Under the pieces are notes generated by a model, which saw only the letters and a program-made list of their open reading frames with translations, had not been told where the DNA came from and did not search any database. The position numbers were made by a program, and so were the translations under genes. A DNA stretch of 5,892 bases, from positions 1-5,892 of the forward strand of contig JAQBUJ010000229.1 in NCBI GenBank assembly GCA_027623845.1. The letters run 5' to 3'. How positions within the stretch are numbered: the first letter of the stretch is position 1; the number at the start of each line of letters is the position of its first letter. Origin of the DNA: Pseudomonadota bacterium. GTDB taxonomy: Bacteria; Pseudomonadota; Alphaproteobacteria; Thalassobaculales; Thalassobaculaceae. Shown here piece by piece: positions 1 through 5,892 of this stretch.

Positions 1-51
1 TTTCTGCCGGTCGGGTCTCGCCCACTGATCATTGAGCTGAATAGACAGCCC

Positions 52-57
52 GGGAGG
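52..57 (+). promoter_or_regulatory. Ribosome binding site of the nicotinamidase-like gene
   Basis: The sequence GGGAGG lies five bases before the ATG at 63. It is a strong Shine-Dalgarno match and supports that ATG as the start, although the first recognisable motif of the protein lies about 33 residues further in. The 50 bases before it contain only short open tails in all frames, and I cannot assign them to an upstream gene. Confidence 0.7.
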
Positions 58-62
58 CGCCG

Positions 63-812
63 ATGCCCGATGGACCAGCGAAGGCGACACTGACGGATCT
101 GTTGGCCGAGGCGATGCCGCTCTCCATCGGAGCGGTAGAAATCGGCGCCCGTCGAACCGGTCTGGTGATCGTTGACGAGGTGAATGGCTTTGCTACGGTC
201 GGGGCCGGCAACCTCGCGCCGCCGGTCGAAAGCCCGCAAGTTTCCGAAATGATCCGAGAGACCGACCGCCTAGCCCAGGTCTTTACCGAAAAGGGCTGGA
301 AAATCTTAGCGTTTCTCGACACCCATGTACCGGGTAAGCCGGAACCGCCTTACCCGCCCCATTGCGAGGTCGGCACTGGCGAGGAAGACCTGGTGGCGGA
401 ACTGACGTGGCTGCAAGCCGATACGAACACCACCCTGGTGCGCAAGGATTGCATCAATGGTTTTATTGGTGCGATCCGACCGGATGGCTCCAACGCAGTC
501 GTCGATTGGGTGAACCTGCATCAGCTTCAGGCCTTGCTGGTGGTCGGCATCTGCACCGATATCTGCGTGATGGACTTTGTGTTGACCAGTCTTTCGGCTC
601 GCAATCACGACCTGATGCCGGGGCTTGGCGATATCATCGTTTATGCGCCGGGCTGTGCGACCTATGACCTGCCGCGCAGTGCCGCCACGGCGTTAGGCCT
701 ACCGGAGAGCCTGGCCCATCCAGGCGAGGTGACGCAGTACATGGGGCTTTATTTCATGGCGTCGCGGGGCGCGGTGCTGGCGGATAGGGTGACCGTCGTC
801 GGTTGCGCCTGA
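63..812 (+). CDS. Nicotinamidase-like cysteine hydrolase (isochorismatase superfamily, plant NIC1-like)
   Basis: This 249-residue cytoplasmic enzyme probably hydrolyses nicotinamide to nicotinate and ammonia, the first step of NAD salvage through the Preiss-Handler route. The isochorismatase-fold triad is visible: Asp38 in VIVDEVNGF, Lys128 in VRKDCINGF and the nucleophile Cys168 in GICTDICV. Metal ligands expected of nicotinamidases are also present: Asp86 and His88 in DTH, and His100 in YPPHC. From memory, the strings VNGF, GNLAP, PYPPHC, RKDCINGF, DGSN, VVGICTDICV and SARNH match the plant nicotinamidase NIC1 more closely than E. coli or mycobacterial PncA. The ATG has a good ribosome binding site. 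The first 30 residues are an unassigned extension with no signal peptide. Other amidohydrolases share the fold, so the substrate is inferred from the metal site and the NIC1-like motifs. It appears to be transcribed alone within this window. Confidence 0.88.
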   Translation: MPDGPAKATLTDLLAEAMPLSIGAVEIGARRTGLVIVDEVNGFATVGAGNLAPPVESPQVSEMIRETDRLAQVFTEKGWKILAFLDTHVPGKPEPPYPPHCEVGTGEEDLVAELTWLQADTNTTLVRKDCINGFIGAIRPDGSNAVVDWVNLHQLQALLVVGICTDICVMDFVLTSLSARNHDLMPGLGDIIVYAPGCATYDLPRSAATALGLPESLAHPGEVTQYMGLYFMASRGAVLADRVTVVGCA

Positions 813-841
813 TCGGGCGCACGAACGTTTCCTCATAGCCG

Positions 842-864
842 GTCCGGCGCTGGTTTTGCCGGGC
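842..864 (+). terminator. Hairpin after the nicotinamidase gene, possible terminator
   Basis: Bases 842-848 (GTCCGGC) pair with 858-864 (GCCGGGC) through seven pairs including one T-G wobble, around a nine-base loop. It starts 30 bases after the stop codon at 812. No T-run follows the stem, so it is not a classical intrinsic terminator. It could stabilise the 3' end or assist termination, or it may be a chance GC-rich stem. Confidence 0.25.
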
Positions 865-922
865 GAGGGGAGGCTACTGGCCGTCGAGGATCAATGCGAA
901 GCGAAAATCAATTCGAAGAGCG

Positions 923-936
923 CTCAAACGATTGAG
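923..936. promoter_or_regulatory. Perfect 14-bp palindrome upstream of the transporter gene
   Basis: CTCAA-ACGA-TTGAG is a perfect dyad with five-base arms and a four-base centre, about 72 bases before the transporter's GTG. Its size and position fit a transcription-factor operator. I recognise no specific regulator, and a single palindrome of this size can occur by chance. Confidence 0.2.
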
Positions 937-958
937 TGAACTTACAGATTTTGTGGGG

Positions 959-981
959 CGACACTCTGGGCTAGGGTGTCG
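959..981 (+). promoter_or_regulatory. Eight-pair hairpin in the leader of the transporter gene
   Basis: Bases 959-966 (CGACACTC) pair with 974-981 (GGGTGTCG) with one T-G wobble and a seven-base loop. The stem ends 27 bases before the GTG at 1009. A loose T-rich stretch at 996-1007 follows it but is interrupted by G, so it could be either a weak terminator for upstream transcription or a structure in the transporter's 5' leader. I match it to no known riboswitch. Confidence 0.3.
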
Positions 982-1008
982 GCCTTGCCCGGTTGATTTG
1001 GTTTTCTC

Positions 1009-2274
1009 GTGACATCCACGCCTACCTCCCCGCGCCCTTCAATTCCTGACGTCCGGCTTGCCGCTGCCGGGTGGCTGTTCTGCGCGGTGTTTTTCTTCTA
1101 TGCCTTCATTCTCCGGGTGTCGCCTGCGGTAATGGTCGATGATCTGATGCGGGAATTTGCCGTTGGCGCGGCGATCCTCGGGAACTTGTCGGCGGTCTAT
1201 CTTTACATTTATGCGGGGCTTCAAATCCCCGTTGGCTTGTTCATCGATCGTTTTGGTTTGCGTTATTTTATCGCCGGGGCCTGCGCGGTGACCGGCATCG
1301 GCGCCATCGTTTTCGCGCTTGGCGAGACGCTTGCAACCGCCTATCTCGGTCGCTTCTTGATCGGCGCCGGTGCGGCTTTTAGTTTCGTTAGCGCATTGAA
1401 CATGGCGGCGCGCTGGTTTCCGGCGCGGTTTGCGGTGCTTGGCGGCTGGGCGCAGATGCTGGGCTCGGCGGGTGGCTTCACCGGCCAAGCGCCCTTGGGA
1501 TTGGCGATCGCCACATTCGGTTGGCGTTCGACCAATATCGCGCTTGGCGTCGCCGGTCTGCTGCTTGCCGTGTTGTTGTTGGTCTGTGTCCGTGACCCGG
1601 TCGGAGGTCGAAGATCCGAGGGATTTTCCATGTGGCGCGCGCTGCGGATCGTCGGTTCCAACAAACAAACCTGGCTGGCGTCCATAAGCGCCGGCGGATT
1701 GACCGGTACCCTGTTGGCCTTTGGCGGCCTTTGGGGGGTGCCGTTTCTGATGGCCGCGCGTGATTTGAATAAAACCGACGCCGCCGGATTGATCTCGATT
1801 GGCTTCGTCGGATGGGCCGTTGCGGCGCCCTTGCTGGGTTGGATATCCGACCGAATGGGGCGGCGGCGCCCTTTGATACTTTTGGGCACCGGGGCGGCGA
1901 CGTTAAGCACTGGGGCGCTGGTGTTATGGCCGGCCATGCCAGAGGCGATCCTCGTGCCGACGCTGTTTTTGCAAGGCGGTTTCTCGGCTTCGATGATCCT
2001 GTGTTTCGCCTTGGCTAAGGAAAGCAACGCGCCGGAATTGAACGGTGCTTCCCTGGGGTTGATCAATACCTTCGCGGTGGGCGGCGGGGCGGTGCTGCAG
2101 CCCTTAGTAGGAATCGTGCTCGATTTTCTCTGGGATGGCGGAATGTTGGACGGAGCGCCGGTCTACGCGCTGGAGGATTATCGTATCGGACTGGCGGTTC
2201 TCCCGTTTTGCTGCGCGATTAGTCTGGTGACTAGCCTCTTCATTAAAGAGTCGAAAATGGTGGGATTACCGTGA
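1009..2274 (+). CDS. Major facilitator superfamily (MFS) transporter
   Basis: This 421-residue inner-membrane secondary carrier has the usual 12-helix MFS length. Hydrophobic segments run from about residue 18 (AAAGWLFCAVFFFYAFILRV) to about residue 412. MFS motif A is clear in the loop after helix 2 (GLFIDRFGLR, residues 76-85) and repeated at the start of the second half (GWISDRMGRRRP, 277-288), as expected from the duplicated six-helix architecture. The motif RVSPAVMVDDLMREF after helix 1 is one I associate with a proteobacterial group of uncharacterised carriers. The substrate cannot be told; sugar phosphates, organic acids and drugs are all possible for this superfamily. GTG at 1009 is the first start after an in-frame stop at 994-996, and no ATG precedes helix 1. 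It has no clear Shine-Dalgarno sequence. The pentapeptide-repeat gene follows on the same strand. Confidence 0.92.
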   Translation: MTSTPTSPRPSIPDVRLAAAGWLFCAVFFFYAFILRVSPAVMVDDLMREFAVGAAILGNLSAVYLYIYAGLQIPVGLFIDRFGLRYFIAGACAVTGIGAIVFALGETLATAYLGRFLIGAGAAFSFVSALNMAARWFPARFAVLGGWAQMLGSAGGFTGQAPLGLAIATFGWRSTNIALGVAGLLLAVLLLVCVRDPVGGRRSEGFSMWRALRIVGSNKQTWLASISAGGLTGTLLAFGGLWGVPFLMAARDLNKTDAAGLISIGFVGWAVAAPLLGWISDRMGRRRPLILLGTGAATLSTGALVLWPAMPEAILVPTLFLQGGFSASMILCFALAKESNAPELNGASLGLINTFAVGGGAVLQPLVGIVLDFLWDGGMLDGAPVYALEDYRIGLAVLPFCCAISLVTSLFIKESKMVGLP

Positions 2275-2295
2275 CCGAGGGGCATTTGGGTCGGC

Positions 2296-2323
2296 TTAAC
2301 GAAATTAGTTAAAATTGTATGAC
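2296..2323 (+). promoter_or_regulatory. Possible promoter before the pentapeptide-repeat gene
   Basis: In an AT-rich patch between the transporter stop and the pentapeptide gene, TTAACG (2296-2301) and TATGAC (2318-2323) each match four of six positions of the -35 and -10 consensus, with 16 bases between them. Transcription from here would start near 2330, which would exclude the TTG at 2315 and favour the ATGs at 2369 or 2393. The match is modest and the gene could instead be read through from the transporter. Confidence 0.22.
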
Positions 2324-2392
2324 AGCGCAGGCATCGGTGGCGACGGTCTTGCAACCGTTGCGAGTCTGATGCACAGTTGCGTCCTTATTGAA

Positions 2393-3670
2393 ATGGCCAC
2401 GAACCATCCCAGGGATGGTGGGCCGCGCAGGCGATATACGACGGTGGCTAACGCACTCGACAGACATCTGATCGATAGCGATTCACTCGAATTTCTCCAG
2501 ACGTTTTTGACCGACCATAGAAAATGGCTGAAAAACGCGAGCGGCGGCAAGCAAGCCGACCTTTCCAAGATGAAGCTTGAGGGGTTGGATTTTAGGGGCG
2601 GTCTGCTCTCGAAGGCGGTGATGGTCGGCACCGATCTGACCAGGGCGAACATGCAGGGTGTTGATTTGAGCGAGGCCGATTTGTTCGGCTCCGCACTCCG
2701 CGAAACTAATCTCCAGGAAGCCAACTTAACGGGCGCGGTTTTGCGGGGCGCTTCGTTGCGCGGCGCCAATCTCACCAAGGCAAATCTGACGGATGCGGAT
2801 CTGCGGGGTGGCGTGATGTTGGGCGCCGGCGGGGATCAATCCTTTGGCGCTGAGCGTACTGATCTGACCCAGTGTCTGATGGATTACGCCACGGGAACTA
2901 GGGCCAAAATGTCCAATGTGGACTTTCAAGGCTCAAGCATGGTCGGCGCGAACCTGGAAGGCGCAAGGATGTTTGGTTCGGACCTTTCCGGGGTCGACCT
3001 TTCCTATGCGAACTTGCGGGGAGCGGATCTCTCCGATACCCGGCTGACCGATACCAACCTGAATGGAAGCGACCTTAACGGCGTATTGCTTTCGAATGCC
3101 ACGCTGAAGAACGTGAGCATGCGGGCTGCCAAGATGAGCGACGACCTGCTCGTTGGTTTTGACAGAAGCGAGCTCGACATCGGTGGTGAACCCGAAGCGG
3201 TCGCTTATCGTGAAATGTCCGAAAAAGTGCGCGATCAACTCGACCAACATGAGGAGTGGATCAACTCCAATGGCGAATCCGGCCACCGCGCTATCTTCGA
3301 CGGCATGGACCTTTCATATCATGATCTGAGTGGCCGTGATATGACCGGGGTGCGCATGCGCGGCGGCAAACTGCGGGGCGCGCGGCTGAAGTCCTGTATC
3401 CTGGTGCTATCGAATTTCGGCGGCAGCGATATGATGGATGTGGATCTGAGTAACGCAATTTTGATCGGCGCCAATTTGGCCGGAGCTAATTTGCGGCGAG
3501 CCAATTTGTCCAACGCGGCGGTTGGTGGAATTCCAATCCGTTCGAAGGATGGTGGAGACACGGGTCGATTGCAAATGACGAACTTCGAAAAGGCCAATCT
3601 GGTTGCGGCGAAAATTAAAGGGTTGCCGCTCAACGATTGCCGGATGGACGACGCCGTACTCGACAGCTAA
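2393..3670 (+). CDS. Pentapeptide-repeat protein with two H-x-x-W head modules
   Basis: This protein is dominated by A(D/N)LxG-type pentapeptide repeats, which fold into a right-handed quadrilateral beta-helix. The reading frame is open from a TTG at 2315 (451 residues; numbering here uses that start). Repeats form blocks at about residues 81-166, 205-265, 327-400 and a looser tail at 423-448. Before the first block stands a helical segment with H68-x-x-W71 leading into GGKQADL. A matching segment with H312-x-x-W315 leads into GHRAIFDGMDL before the third block, so the architecture looks internally duplicated. No signal peptide or membrane segment is seen, and it is probably cytosolic. The biochemical role is unknown; some family members mimic DNA and bind gyrase, but nothing here shows that. 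The start is uncertain: TTG 2315, ATG 2369 and ATG 2393 all lack a good ribosome binding site. ATG 2393 was chosen because the AT-rich patch upstream looks like a promoter. Confidence 0.9.
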   Translation: MATNHPRDGGPRRRYTTVANALDRHLIDSDSLEFLQTFLTDHRKWLKNASGGKQADLSKMKLEGLDFRGGLLSKAVMVGTDLTRANMQGVDLSEADLFGSALRETNLQEANLTGAVLRGASLRGANLTKANLTDADLRGGVMLGAGGDQSFGAERTDLTQCLMDYATGTRAKMSNVDFQGSSMVGANLEGARMFGSDLSGVDLSYANLRGADLSDTRLTDTNLNGSDLNGVLLSNATLKNVSMRAAKMSDDLLVGFDRSELDIGGEPEAVAYREMSEKVRDQLDQHEEWINSNGESGHRAIFDGMDLSYHDLSGRDMTGVRMRGGKLRGARLKSCILVLSNFGGSDMMDVDLSNAILIGANLAGANLRRANLSNAAVGGIPIRSKDGGDTGRLQMTNFEKANLVAAKIKGLPLNDCRMDDAVLDS

Positions 3671-3722
3671 TGCGTCCCTAAAACCAGCTATTATGGGCAG
3701 AAATGGGTGCGTTTAGGACGCA
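3671..3722. terminator. Imperfect inverted repeat between convergent genes, possible bidirectional terminator
   Basis: TGCGTCC (3671-3677) pairs with GGACGCA (3716-3722), and after one unpaired C at 3678, TAAA (3679-3682) pairs with TTTA (3712-3715). This gives eleven pairs around a loop of about 29 bases. The left arm begins directly after the pentapeptide gene's stop, and the right arm contains the stop codon (3713-3715) and last codons of the cyclase-like gene on the other strand. The position suggests termination or 3'-end protection for both transcripts. Neither side has a T-run, so it is not a standard intrinsic terminator. Confidence 0.4.
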
Positions 3723-4771
3723 GCCACTTTCACTGGGGCGGGCGGAGCGCGCTTGCCGGCAAGTTCGGAATGCTGCAGGCCGCTGAAATAAGGTTCCACA
3801 GCGTCAACGAAAACATTCACTTTGGCGTTGTAGCAGAGATGCTCGAATCCGTGCTTGTCGATGACCCGCATGCGCTGATTCAAGAAGCTTCCATTCTGGC
3901 GTTTCGGGCCGGTGAGGTAGAAGGCGAATCGGTCGATGGCATTGCCGAATAGGGACATGCCGTGAAATTTTTCCAATTCCCGACCCGCTAAAGCAAGCAG
4001 CGTTTCCGCGGAATACGTAAACTTGGTGTCATGGCCTGGTCGGTTGAAGGCGTTAACGATGATCTGATTAGCCCTGGCCTTACCGATGATCCGGGCGACG
4101 GAAATGGTCACGTCGCCAACGATGTATTCTTCACTTTCGAAAACATTTCGACCGGGATTGTAGAACGTATAGTGGCTTCCGATTCCCGCTGCGGTTCTTA
4201 ACTCGAGGGTGGCGTCCTTCTCCCTAATCACCCTTTTCAAACCAGCATAGTAAGTAAGAAAAAGAGACATCAAGACGAACAGTGCGATATCCGCGTCAGG
4301 TCCGGATTTTTTGTTCCAAACATAAAATCCATCACCGGTCGTTGACCGTTTCATCTCGATCGGTAGCAATTTCTGGCGGCAACTCTCCTCGGCGATGTTC
4401 AGCGCGAATTCGAGGGTGGACAACTGGCTGGCCTGGGTTTCCGGCGTATGTTTGGAAAACCCAACAATATCAAGCAAAAGCACCGCGCGGTGGTCGGTTT
4501 TTAGCGTGGTATAGTTACGGAAAATTTGCTCGACGTCTTCATGGCCCAACCCGGTTTTCTCATCGCTAATCGCGAAATCAAGCCTGATCTCAACGGGTTG
4601 TATCTCCAAGGATCGCGCGACCTCGCGAAAATGCTCGTCGTTCAGGCGCCTGGAGCCGATAAAAATCCGCTCGTGAGGGTTTTTCAAACTGAACAGCCGG
4701 ACTTTTGGAATCGTAAGAATTTCAATCCCGTGGCGCACCAGGACACCAAGGCGTTGCTGCCAAAAGACCAT
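3713..4771 (-). CDS. Divergent class III adenylate/guanylate cyclase-like protein
   Basis: This 352-residue protein carries a class III nucleotidyl-cyclase homology domain at about residues 93-285. Two metal-binding aspartates are present: Asp101 in LLLDIVGFS and Asp147 in TTGDGFYVW. The later GDVTISVARI segment (219-228) keeps Arg227, which matches the transition-state arginine, but the matching asparagine position is Ile223. The usual purine-selecting positions read Ser143 and Tyr216. Catalysis of cAMP or cGMP formation is therefore possible but doubtful. Similar motifs (TTGDGFYVWN, IGSHY, YIVGDVTI, DKHGF near the C-terminus) are, from memory, shared by a proteobacterial subgroup, so the changes are probably a family trait. 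Residues 1-90 form an unassigned N-terminal region, and there is no convincing membrane helix. ATG 4771 has no ribosome binding site. A better GTG start at 4854 lies in another frame, so the 5' end may be frameshifted. The gene is convergent with the pentapeptide gene. Confidence 0.85.
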   Translation of the reverse strand: MVFWQQRLGVLVRHGIEILTIPKVRLFSLKNPHERIFIGSRRLNDEHFREVARSLEIQPVEIRLDFAISDEKTGLGHEDVEQIFRNYTTLKTDHRAVLLLDIVGFSKHTPETQASQLSTLEFALNIAEESCRQKLLPIEMKRSTTGDGFYVWNKKSGPDADIALFVLMSLFLTYYAGLKRVIREKDATLELRTAAGIGSHYTFYNPGRNVFESEEYIVGDVTISVARIIGKARANQIIVNAFNRPGHDTKFTYSAETLLALAGRELEKFHGMSLFGNAIDRFAFYLTGPKRQNGSFLNQRMRVIDKHGFEHLCYNAKVNVFVDAVEPYFSGLQHSELAGKRAPPAPVKVAAS

Positions 4772-4854
4772 AGTTCGAAGAAAAGATCGTTGATCTTCTG
4801 CTTCAGCGGTTCCTTGTGATCAGCCTTTCGATCGCGACCGAGACTCGCGTCCAC
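4772..4854 (-). other. Probable true 5' end of the cyclase-like gene in another frame (apparent frameshift)
   Basis: A GTG at 4854-4852 opens a frame that reads with typical coding character up to the cyclase ORF (translation starts MDASLGRDRKADHKEPLKQK), but it is offset by one base from that ORF and runs to a stop near 4684. Counting by eye, 17 of its first 27 codons end in G or C. The cyclase's own frame upstream of ATG 4771 has only 1 of 16 G/C-ending codons, offers no start codon, and hits a stop at 4820-4822. Adding one T to the T4 run at 4762-4765 (or the T4 at 4781-4784), read on the minus strand, would join both parts; the first option gives a protein of about 380 residues. Possible causes are a sequence error, a real mutation or -1 slippage. 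Confidence 0.5.
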
Positions 4855-4860
4855 GATCGT

Positions 4861-4867
4861 CTCCTTT
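4861..4867 (-). promoter_or_regulatory. Strong ribosome binding site before the GTG at 4854
   Basis: Read on the minus strand, AAAGGAG is followed after six bases (ACGATC) by the GTG at 4854. This is the best Shine-Dalgarno sequence near the 5' end of the cyclase-like gene, whereas the ATG at 4771 has none. It decides in favour of translation starting at 4854 and therefore supports an apparent frameshift downstream. Confidence 0.55.
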
Positions 4868-5288
4868 CCTGCGATGGTGTCGCGGGTTGCAGGTAACACA
4901 CCCAACCCGGATCTTTGATGCTGCCCTAGAGTAGACCCGTCGGAGGTCGTATCCAAGCGTCCTTGAGCAGAGATTTCACCGATGTGATCGAAAGTTCCGG
5001 GGCGAATCAGGGACAATCGCCCTTCCGCATCGCCCGGCATGACCGGGGAAATTCGATAAATCAATACGGTAGAGGGGTATTCTCGGTTTTAGCTTCATCG
5101 CGCCACTCTTCCGGCTAAACCGGCCACCACCTGTCGGTGAAACTCAAGCCGTTGCACCAGTGTTCTGGCGTGGGAATCGACGATCGTCCTTCGGCGGGTT
5201 CAGGATCTGGGGTGTTCTGGGCTATTTGGAAAGCCGGCGTGTCACAGTCAGAGCAGGCGGAGACGAAAACCAAAAACCCGACAATTTG
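4868..5288. other. Intergenic region between radC and the cyclase-like gene
   Basis: About 420 bases lie between the radC stop and the ribosome binding site of the cyclase-like gene. A minus-strand frame is open from an ATG at 5064 through to the cyclase 5' end, but its product resembles no family I know, and its third-position G/C is near the local average, so I do not call a gene. Small dyads are present: CCCGG/CCGGG at 5033-5047 with a five-base loop, CCGG/CCGG around 5111-5123, and CCAG/CTGG at 5157-5168. A T-rich stretch on the minus strand just after radC (5264-5278) has no adjacent stem. The promoter of the cyclase-like gene should lie here, but I cannot point to a convincing one. No tRNA or known small RNA is recognised. 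Confidence 0.5.
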
Positions 5289-5892
5289 CTAAATCAGGCC
5301 CGTGGCCTTGAAACTGGTGTGGCCGGAACGCCCGACGATGACATGGTCGTGCAAGATGATGCCAAGCGCCAAAGCGGCCTTGCTGACTTCGTTGGTCATC
5401 TCGATATCCGCCTTCGAGGGGGTGGTGTCGCCGCTCGGGTGGTTGTGCACCATGATCAACGCCGATGCGCCGTGTTCGAGCGCGCGGCGGACGACCTCAC
5501 GCGGGTAGACTGGGGTATGGTCGATGGTGCCGCGTTGATGAATTTCGTCGGCCACCAGAAGATTCTTGCGATCGAGGTAAAGCACGCGAAACTGCTCGAC
5601 TTTCTCGAAGCCCATGCTGGCTCGGCAGTAGGCGATCAATTGATCCCAGGTCCGCAGCACCGGGCGCTTCATCAACGGTTCAGCCATCAGCCGGAGCGCC
5701 GCCGCTTGCACGGTTTTCAAGGAGGTGAGCGCCGCCTCTCCGACACCGGGAACCTTGGAAAGCTCAGCCTCCGAGGCGCTGATCGTCTCAGCGAAACCGC
5801 CGAATTGCCGGATGAGTTTCTTGGCCAGGGGTTTTACGTCGCCGCGTGCATGCGACAGGAACAGCACCAGTTCCAGTAACTCATAATCGGCA
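5289..5892 (-). CDS. radC: RadC family protein (JAB/MPN domain), 5' end outside the window
   Basis: The gene enters from the right edge and its first codons are missing. The frame stays open to the last base and reads ADYELLELVLFLSHARGD, the usual RadC N-terminal motif, so the GTG at 5867 is internal and not the start. The visible part, about 200 residues, has a helix-hairpin-helix element (VPGVGEAALTSL, residues 39-50 from that GTG) and then the metalloprotease-like JAMM/MPN domain. That domain has the full signature HNH-x7-S-x2-D (His141, His143, Ser151, Asp154) and a likely upstream glutamate in VEQFRVLYLD. RadC was first linked to DNA repair in E. coli, but that assignment has been questioned and its biochemical role is unsettled. 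It is cytosolic. The stop is TAG at 5291-5289. Its true operon partners lie beyond the window. Confidence 0.95.
   Translation of the reverse strand, partial: ADYELLELVLFLSHARGDVKPLAKKLIRQFGGFAETISASEAELSKVPGVGEAALTSLKTVQAAALRLMAEPLMKRPVLRTWDQLIAYCRASMGFEKVEQFRVLYLDRKNLLVADEIHQRGTIDHTPVYPREVVRRALEHGASALIMVHNHPSGDTTPSKADIEMTNEVSKAALALGIILHDHVIVGRSGHTSFKATGLI

Noticed and set aside
894..935. A 13-codon open frame in the gap before the transporter, considered as a leader peptide
   Set aside because: The GAGGA before its ATG is only three bases away, and the peptide shows no run of a single amino acid or linked attenuator structure.
1039..2066. Two long minus-strand open frames opposite the transporter gene
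   Set aside because: They lie entirely opposite an MFS gene with both motif A copies; the products are low-complexity and rich in Arg, Pro and Ala, as expected of antisense frames in GC-rich DNA.
2393..4771. The pentapeptide protein and the cyclase-like protein as a two-gene signalling or defence system
   Set aside because: The genes are convergent with a stem between them, so they are not an operon, and neither has an effector, nuclease or membrane-pore domain.
4853..5188. ACGATCGTC occurring at 4853-4861 and again at 5180-5188, considered as paired operator sites
   Set aside because: The core is a short palindrome of a kind common in this base composition, CGATCG occurs elsewhere in the window, and no regulator or spacing rule supports it.
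5264..5308. Terminator of radC: AGGCC/GGCCT stem (5296-5308) with a T-rich stretch at 5264-5278 on the minus strand
   Set aside because: The stem lies inside the last codons of radC and about 17 bases separate it from the T-rich stretch, so it does not form a proper intrinsic terminator.
5160..5879. Long plus-strand open frame of 239 codons opposite radC
   Set aside because: It is antisense to a clearly recognised RadC domain, its product has no recognisable motif, and radC accounts for the coding signal.

Overview
The window looks like a chromosomal segment of a moderately GC-rich alphaproteobacterium, possibly of the Rhodospirillales type. That placement is inferred from codon use and from the style of the protein families (alphaproteobacterial-style MFS carrier, pentapeptide protein, divergent cyclase, RadC). 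No rRNA or other phylogenetic marker is present to prove it. I see no insertion sequence, CRISPR array, tRNA, rRNA or integration site.

Left part, plus strand (63-3670): a complete nicotinamidase-like cysteine hydrolase whose motifs resemble the plant NIC1 type; a gap of about 200 nt holding two hairpins and a short palindrome; a 421-residue major facilitator transporter starting at GTG; and, 40 nt after its stop, a long pentapeptide-repeat protein with a start that is hard to fix. The transporter and the pentapeptide gene could share a transcript, but an AT-rich promoter-like stretch lies between them.

Right part, minus strand (3713-5892): a divergent class III nucleotidyl-cyclase-like protein convergent with the pentapeptide gene, then a gap of about 430 nt without a convincing gene, then the 3' part of radC running off the right edge. 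The two convergent genes are separated by 42 nt, spanned by an imperfect inverted repeat that covers the cyclase gene's stop codon.

The genes do not form an obvious single pathway: NAD salvage, transport, an unassigned beta-helix protein, a possible signalling enzyme and a RadC protein. The observations most worth following are the 5' end of the cyclase-like gene, where a good ribosome binding site and GTG lie in a different frame from the main ORF (suggesting a -1 frameshift, a sequence error or a recent mutation); its altered substrate-binding positions; and the duplicated H-x-x-W head module in the pentapeptide protein. I found no convincing new multi-gene system.
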